Source: Legionella steelei | GTDB lineage: Bacteria > Pseudomonadota > Gammaproteobacteria > Legionellales > Legionellaceae | NCBI RefSeq assembly: GCF_001468005.1 | Contig: NZ_LNYY01000019.1 | Location: 342,445 to 406,444 of the forward strand | Direction of reading: 5' to 3' | DNA: 64,000 nucleotides | Shown here: piece by piece, positions 62,378 to 64,000 of the stretch | How the letters are laid out: every line of letters begins with the position of its first letter | Numbering within the stretch: the first letter of the stretch is position 1 | Program-made: the position numbers and the translations under genes | The notes under the pieces: generated by a model | What the model saw: only the letters and a program-made list of their open reading frames with translations | The model's database searches: none | What the model was told of the DNA's origin: nothing

Positions 62378-63340
62378 TCATTTTGTGATTCGCCACTCTA
62401 ATGCTTCAAGGCCATCGACTATATTGTTAGATGAAAATACCTCATAAGATTTAATGGGTTTAACAAGATCCTTAGCTACAAGAATAGTATCAGGAAGAGC
62501 ATTTTTTTGCATGTGTCCAGCAATGTCAATGACTCTATCACTAAACTCTTCTAATGGGGTTGATAAATCATAATATACAAAACCAGTATTTATCCCACAC
62601 CGAATATGAAAATCTTGTTTCATCATTTTAGTTGACTGATTAAAATCAGGTAAACTCGATAGAATGTCTTTTGCCGCTTCAAAGGCTTGTTCTGTTGTAT
62701 TAAAACAACACATGACTCCGTCAGGTGTCCAGCTTGCTTTAATGTAGCCATGCTCTTTAATCTTGCATAAAATGAAATCATGATATTGATTAAAATCATT
62801 TTCAACAATTGTCGGATCTTCGCCAATCTTCATGTTAGTAGAATCTACCACGTCAATTGCTAAAAATGAGAGGTTTCTACCTGTTTTTTCAAGTTCTTTT
62901 TTAAGTTGGGCAAATTCCTTTAAAAGCGTTTGTCTGTTTTTTTCCTTAGGTTCATCTTTATCAAGGGTTTCTTCTATCTTTTTAACTAAAGTTTGTTGTT
63001 CTTTTGTTATAGCTTGTTTTTTAAACTCATTTAAGCTACGCATCATTTTTGCTTTTTGGATTAAAAGAATGTAATTAGAAAGAATGGAGGATAGAATCAA
63101 CAAGCCAATTATTGGAATCGCTCTGGAAAGATCCCAACCAGCCACTCGTGTAGGTATATAGTGTTTTATAGTGACATTAATTGCTTTGTCGGTTTGAATT
63201 ACCGGTTTTAAAAAAGAGTAAGAGGACAAGTTACTGATATAAGGCGCAATAATTCCCAGAAATAGAGTTAATATAAAACACCATACTAGGAGCTTTAGTC
63301 CCTTTAGAATATAAATACTGAAGAGATAAACTGCTTTCAT
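62378..63340 (-). CDS. membrane-anchored class III nucleotide cyclase
   Basis: 320 residues. Two N-terminal hydrophobic helices (LKLLVWCFILTLFLGIIAPYI and LSRAIPIIGLLILSSILSNYI) flank a loop of about 35 residues outside the membrane. A Lys/Glu-rich coiled coil (about 105-150) leads to a cyclase catalytic domain with FLAIDVVDST (first metal Asp), ASWTPDGVMCCF (second metal Asp; Gly-Asp-Gly is Pro-Asp-Gly here), and CGINTGFVYYD. It probably makes cAMP in response to an external or membrane signal. Legionella has many such cyclases. It is convergent with ugd. Confidence 0.82.
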   Translation of the reverse strand: MKAVYLFSIYILKGLKLLVWCFILTLFLGIIAPYISNLSSYSFLKPVIQTDKAINVTIKHYIPTRVAGWDLSRAIPIIGLLILSSILSNYILLIQKAKMMRSLNEFKKQAITKEQQTLVKKIEETLDKDEPKEKNRQTLLKEFAQLKKELEKTGRNLSFLAIDVVDSTNMKIGEDPTIVENDFNQYHDFILCKIKEHGYIKASWTPDGVMCCFNTTEQAFEAAKDILSSLPDFNQSTKMMKQDFHIRCGINTGFVYYDLSTPLEEFSDRVIDIAGHMQKNALPDTILVAKDLVKPIKSYEVFSSNNIVDGLEALEWRITK

Positions 63341-63690
63341 ATTATTTTATCTAAACCAATTTATTGGTAATTAATATAATTATAGTTGACTTTTTTTAGA
63401 TCATTTATTTTTTATTATTTACTCACGTACCCGATCTCATTGTGAGTTTGCATTTTCAATGGCGGATAAAAAACGTGGCATTAACTCCAGGTAAATTAGT
63501 GTGTCCTGCCCATATTTTCTTATATCATTTTATCAAAATGGGAACACTCTCAGCAGATAGAGCTGTTCTTTTTAGATGTCTCATTGATTAAACTTCCATA
63601 GCCAACAATATATCTGGAAGAGTAGGTACATTCATGCAATTTGTACCCTGTAAACTAAAAAGATTGGAGTTATTTTACATAAAGTCTTAC
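63341..63690. other. intergenic stretch, nothing recognised
   Basis: About 350 bases between the cyclase start and the tRNA. It is AT-rich with no supported gene, repeat or RNA. It should contain the cyclase promoter, but no well-spaced boxes stand out. Confidence 0.35.
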
Positions 63691-63767
63691 TGGCGTCCCG
63701 GAGAGGATTTGAACCTCCGACCTGCCCCTTAGGAGGGGGCTGCGCTATCCAGCTGTGCCACCGGGAC
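63691..63767 (-). tRNA. tRNA-Arg (anticodon CCT)
   Basis: The minus strand folds into a full cloverleaf of 77 bases including an encoded CCA. The acceptor stem is GTCCCGG with CCGGGAC and discriminator G. The D-arm has AGCTGGATA, the anticodon stem is GCCCC/GGGGC around CTCCTAA, and the T-arm has TTCGAAT. The anticodon CCT reads the rare arginine codon AGG. Confidence 0.96.
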
Positions 63768-63783
63768 CTTGATTGACGCGGTA

Positions 63784-63812
63784 AGTCTACCGTTATCCTT
63801 GAAAAATAACAA
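63784..63812 (-). promoter_or_regulatory. candidate tRNA-Arg promoter
   Basis: On the minus strand TTGTTA, 17 bases, then TAGACT, ending 16 bases before the tRNA. It is followed by a G/C-rich discriminator (CCGCG) typical of stringently controlled stable-RNA promoters. Confidence 0.4.
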
Positions 63813-63872
63813 CTTCCGAAGTTATGAATGCATCGAAAATGAATTAATTGTGATCATTTTGCATGTTAATTA

Positions 63873-63881
63873 TGGTATAAT
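63873..63881 (+). promoter_or_regulatory. extended -10 promoter of the right-edge gene
   Basis: TGGTATAAT at 63873-63881 is an extended -10 (TGn plus perfect TATAAT), 28 bases before the ATG at 63910. No good -35 box is present, as is common with extended -10 promoters. Confidence 0.45.
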
Positions 63882-63909
63882 GAAATGCCTATTTTTTTGA
63901 GCATCTGTA

Positions 63910-64000
63910 ATGGACACTTTCGATCTAAAACATCCATTTCATTCAGCCTGGAATTTTTTATGGCAAGTCATTAAACCATATCGCTGGTGGTATGTTTTAA
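63910..64000 (+). CDS. probable ABC transporter (permease-ATPase), 5' end only
   Basis: The first 30 codons read MDTFDLKHPFHSAWNFLWQV, then IKPYRWWYVL, running off the window. The motif PYRWWY just before a first membrane helix is typical of fused ABC exporters of the MsbA type. The ribosome site is weak. The call rests on this short N-terminus and an upstream extended -10. Confidence 0.5.
   Translation, partial: MDTFDLKHPFHSAWNFLWQVIKPYRWWYVL

Overview
The window is AT-rich bacterial chromosome and almost certainly comes from Legionella or a close relative in the Legionellales. The evidence is the mix of ordinary gammaproteobacterial genes (rhlE, cca, dsbD, a pgeF/yfiH-type gene, tRNA-Arg-CCT) with a dense set of eukaryote-like genes of the kind delivered by a Dot/Icm type IV secretion system: ankyrin repeats, two F-box proteins, a Fic-like protein, Sel1 repeats, a YopT-like protease fold, protein-kinase-like domains and two copies of an S...HxxxE (LnaB-like) domain. 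No Dot/Icm genes, rRNA, prophage or CRISPR array is present. Species and secretion are inference.

Layout. 1-5.1 kb: decayed transposases (IS66-like and IS5-like), an unknown protein, a zinc-ribbon/membrane/Sel1 protein and the tail of an Mrr-type nuclease. 5.3-12.7 kb: degenerate EAL-HDOD protein, unknown protein, TMEM175-type channel, amino-acid permease, outer-membrane barrel, DUF423 protein and a broken secreted hydrolase. 12.9-16.8 kb: a convergent pair of candidate effectors (YopT-like protease plus ankyrins; small lipid-kinase-like protein). 17-28 kb: envelope and housekeeping genes (dsbD, DUF2339 membrane protein, BioH-like esterase, YbaK deacylase, cca), with an F-box-like membrane protein and a dead EamA transporter among them. 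28.2-34.8 kb: a minus-strand effector cluster, kinase-like + S...HxxxE protein, ankyrin protein, second S...HxxxE protein. 35-40.5 kb: two coupled short-chain dehydrogenases, Fic-like protein, RhlE helicase, F-box protein. 40.8-49.4 kb: tandem-PAS hybrid histidine kinase, PgeF, a 1148-aa unknown protein with a glycine-zipper membrane segment, and a Ser/Thr kinase.

51.3-62.3 kb looks like a synthase-dependent exopolysaccharide locus: exported GH5 glycosidase, phosphomannomutase/phosphoglucomutase, processive GT2 synthase, sugar-nucleotide epimerase, TPR plus outer-membrane beta-barrel exporter, UDP-glucuronate decarboxylase and UDP-glucose dehydrogenase, with a broken galU fragment inside. The parts parallel a cellulose (Bcs) system (GT2 for BcsA, GH5 for BcsZ, TPR-barrel for BcsC), but UDP-glucuronate/UDP-xylose enzymes are present and a PilZ domain is not. 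The window ends with a class III nucleotide cyclase, tRNA-Arg and the first codons of a probable ABC transporter.

Gene decay is common: at least ten remnants are readable, four of them interrupted by an in-frame TGA. Two families of short palindromic repeats recur between genes.
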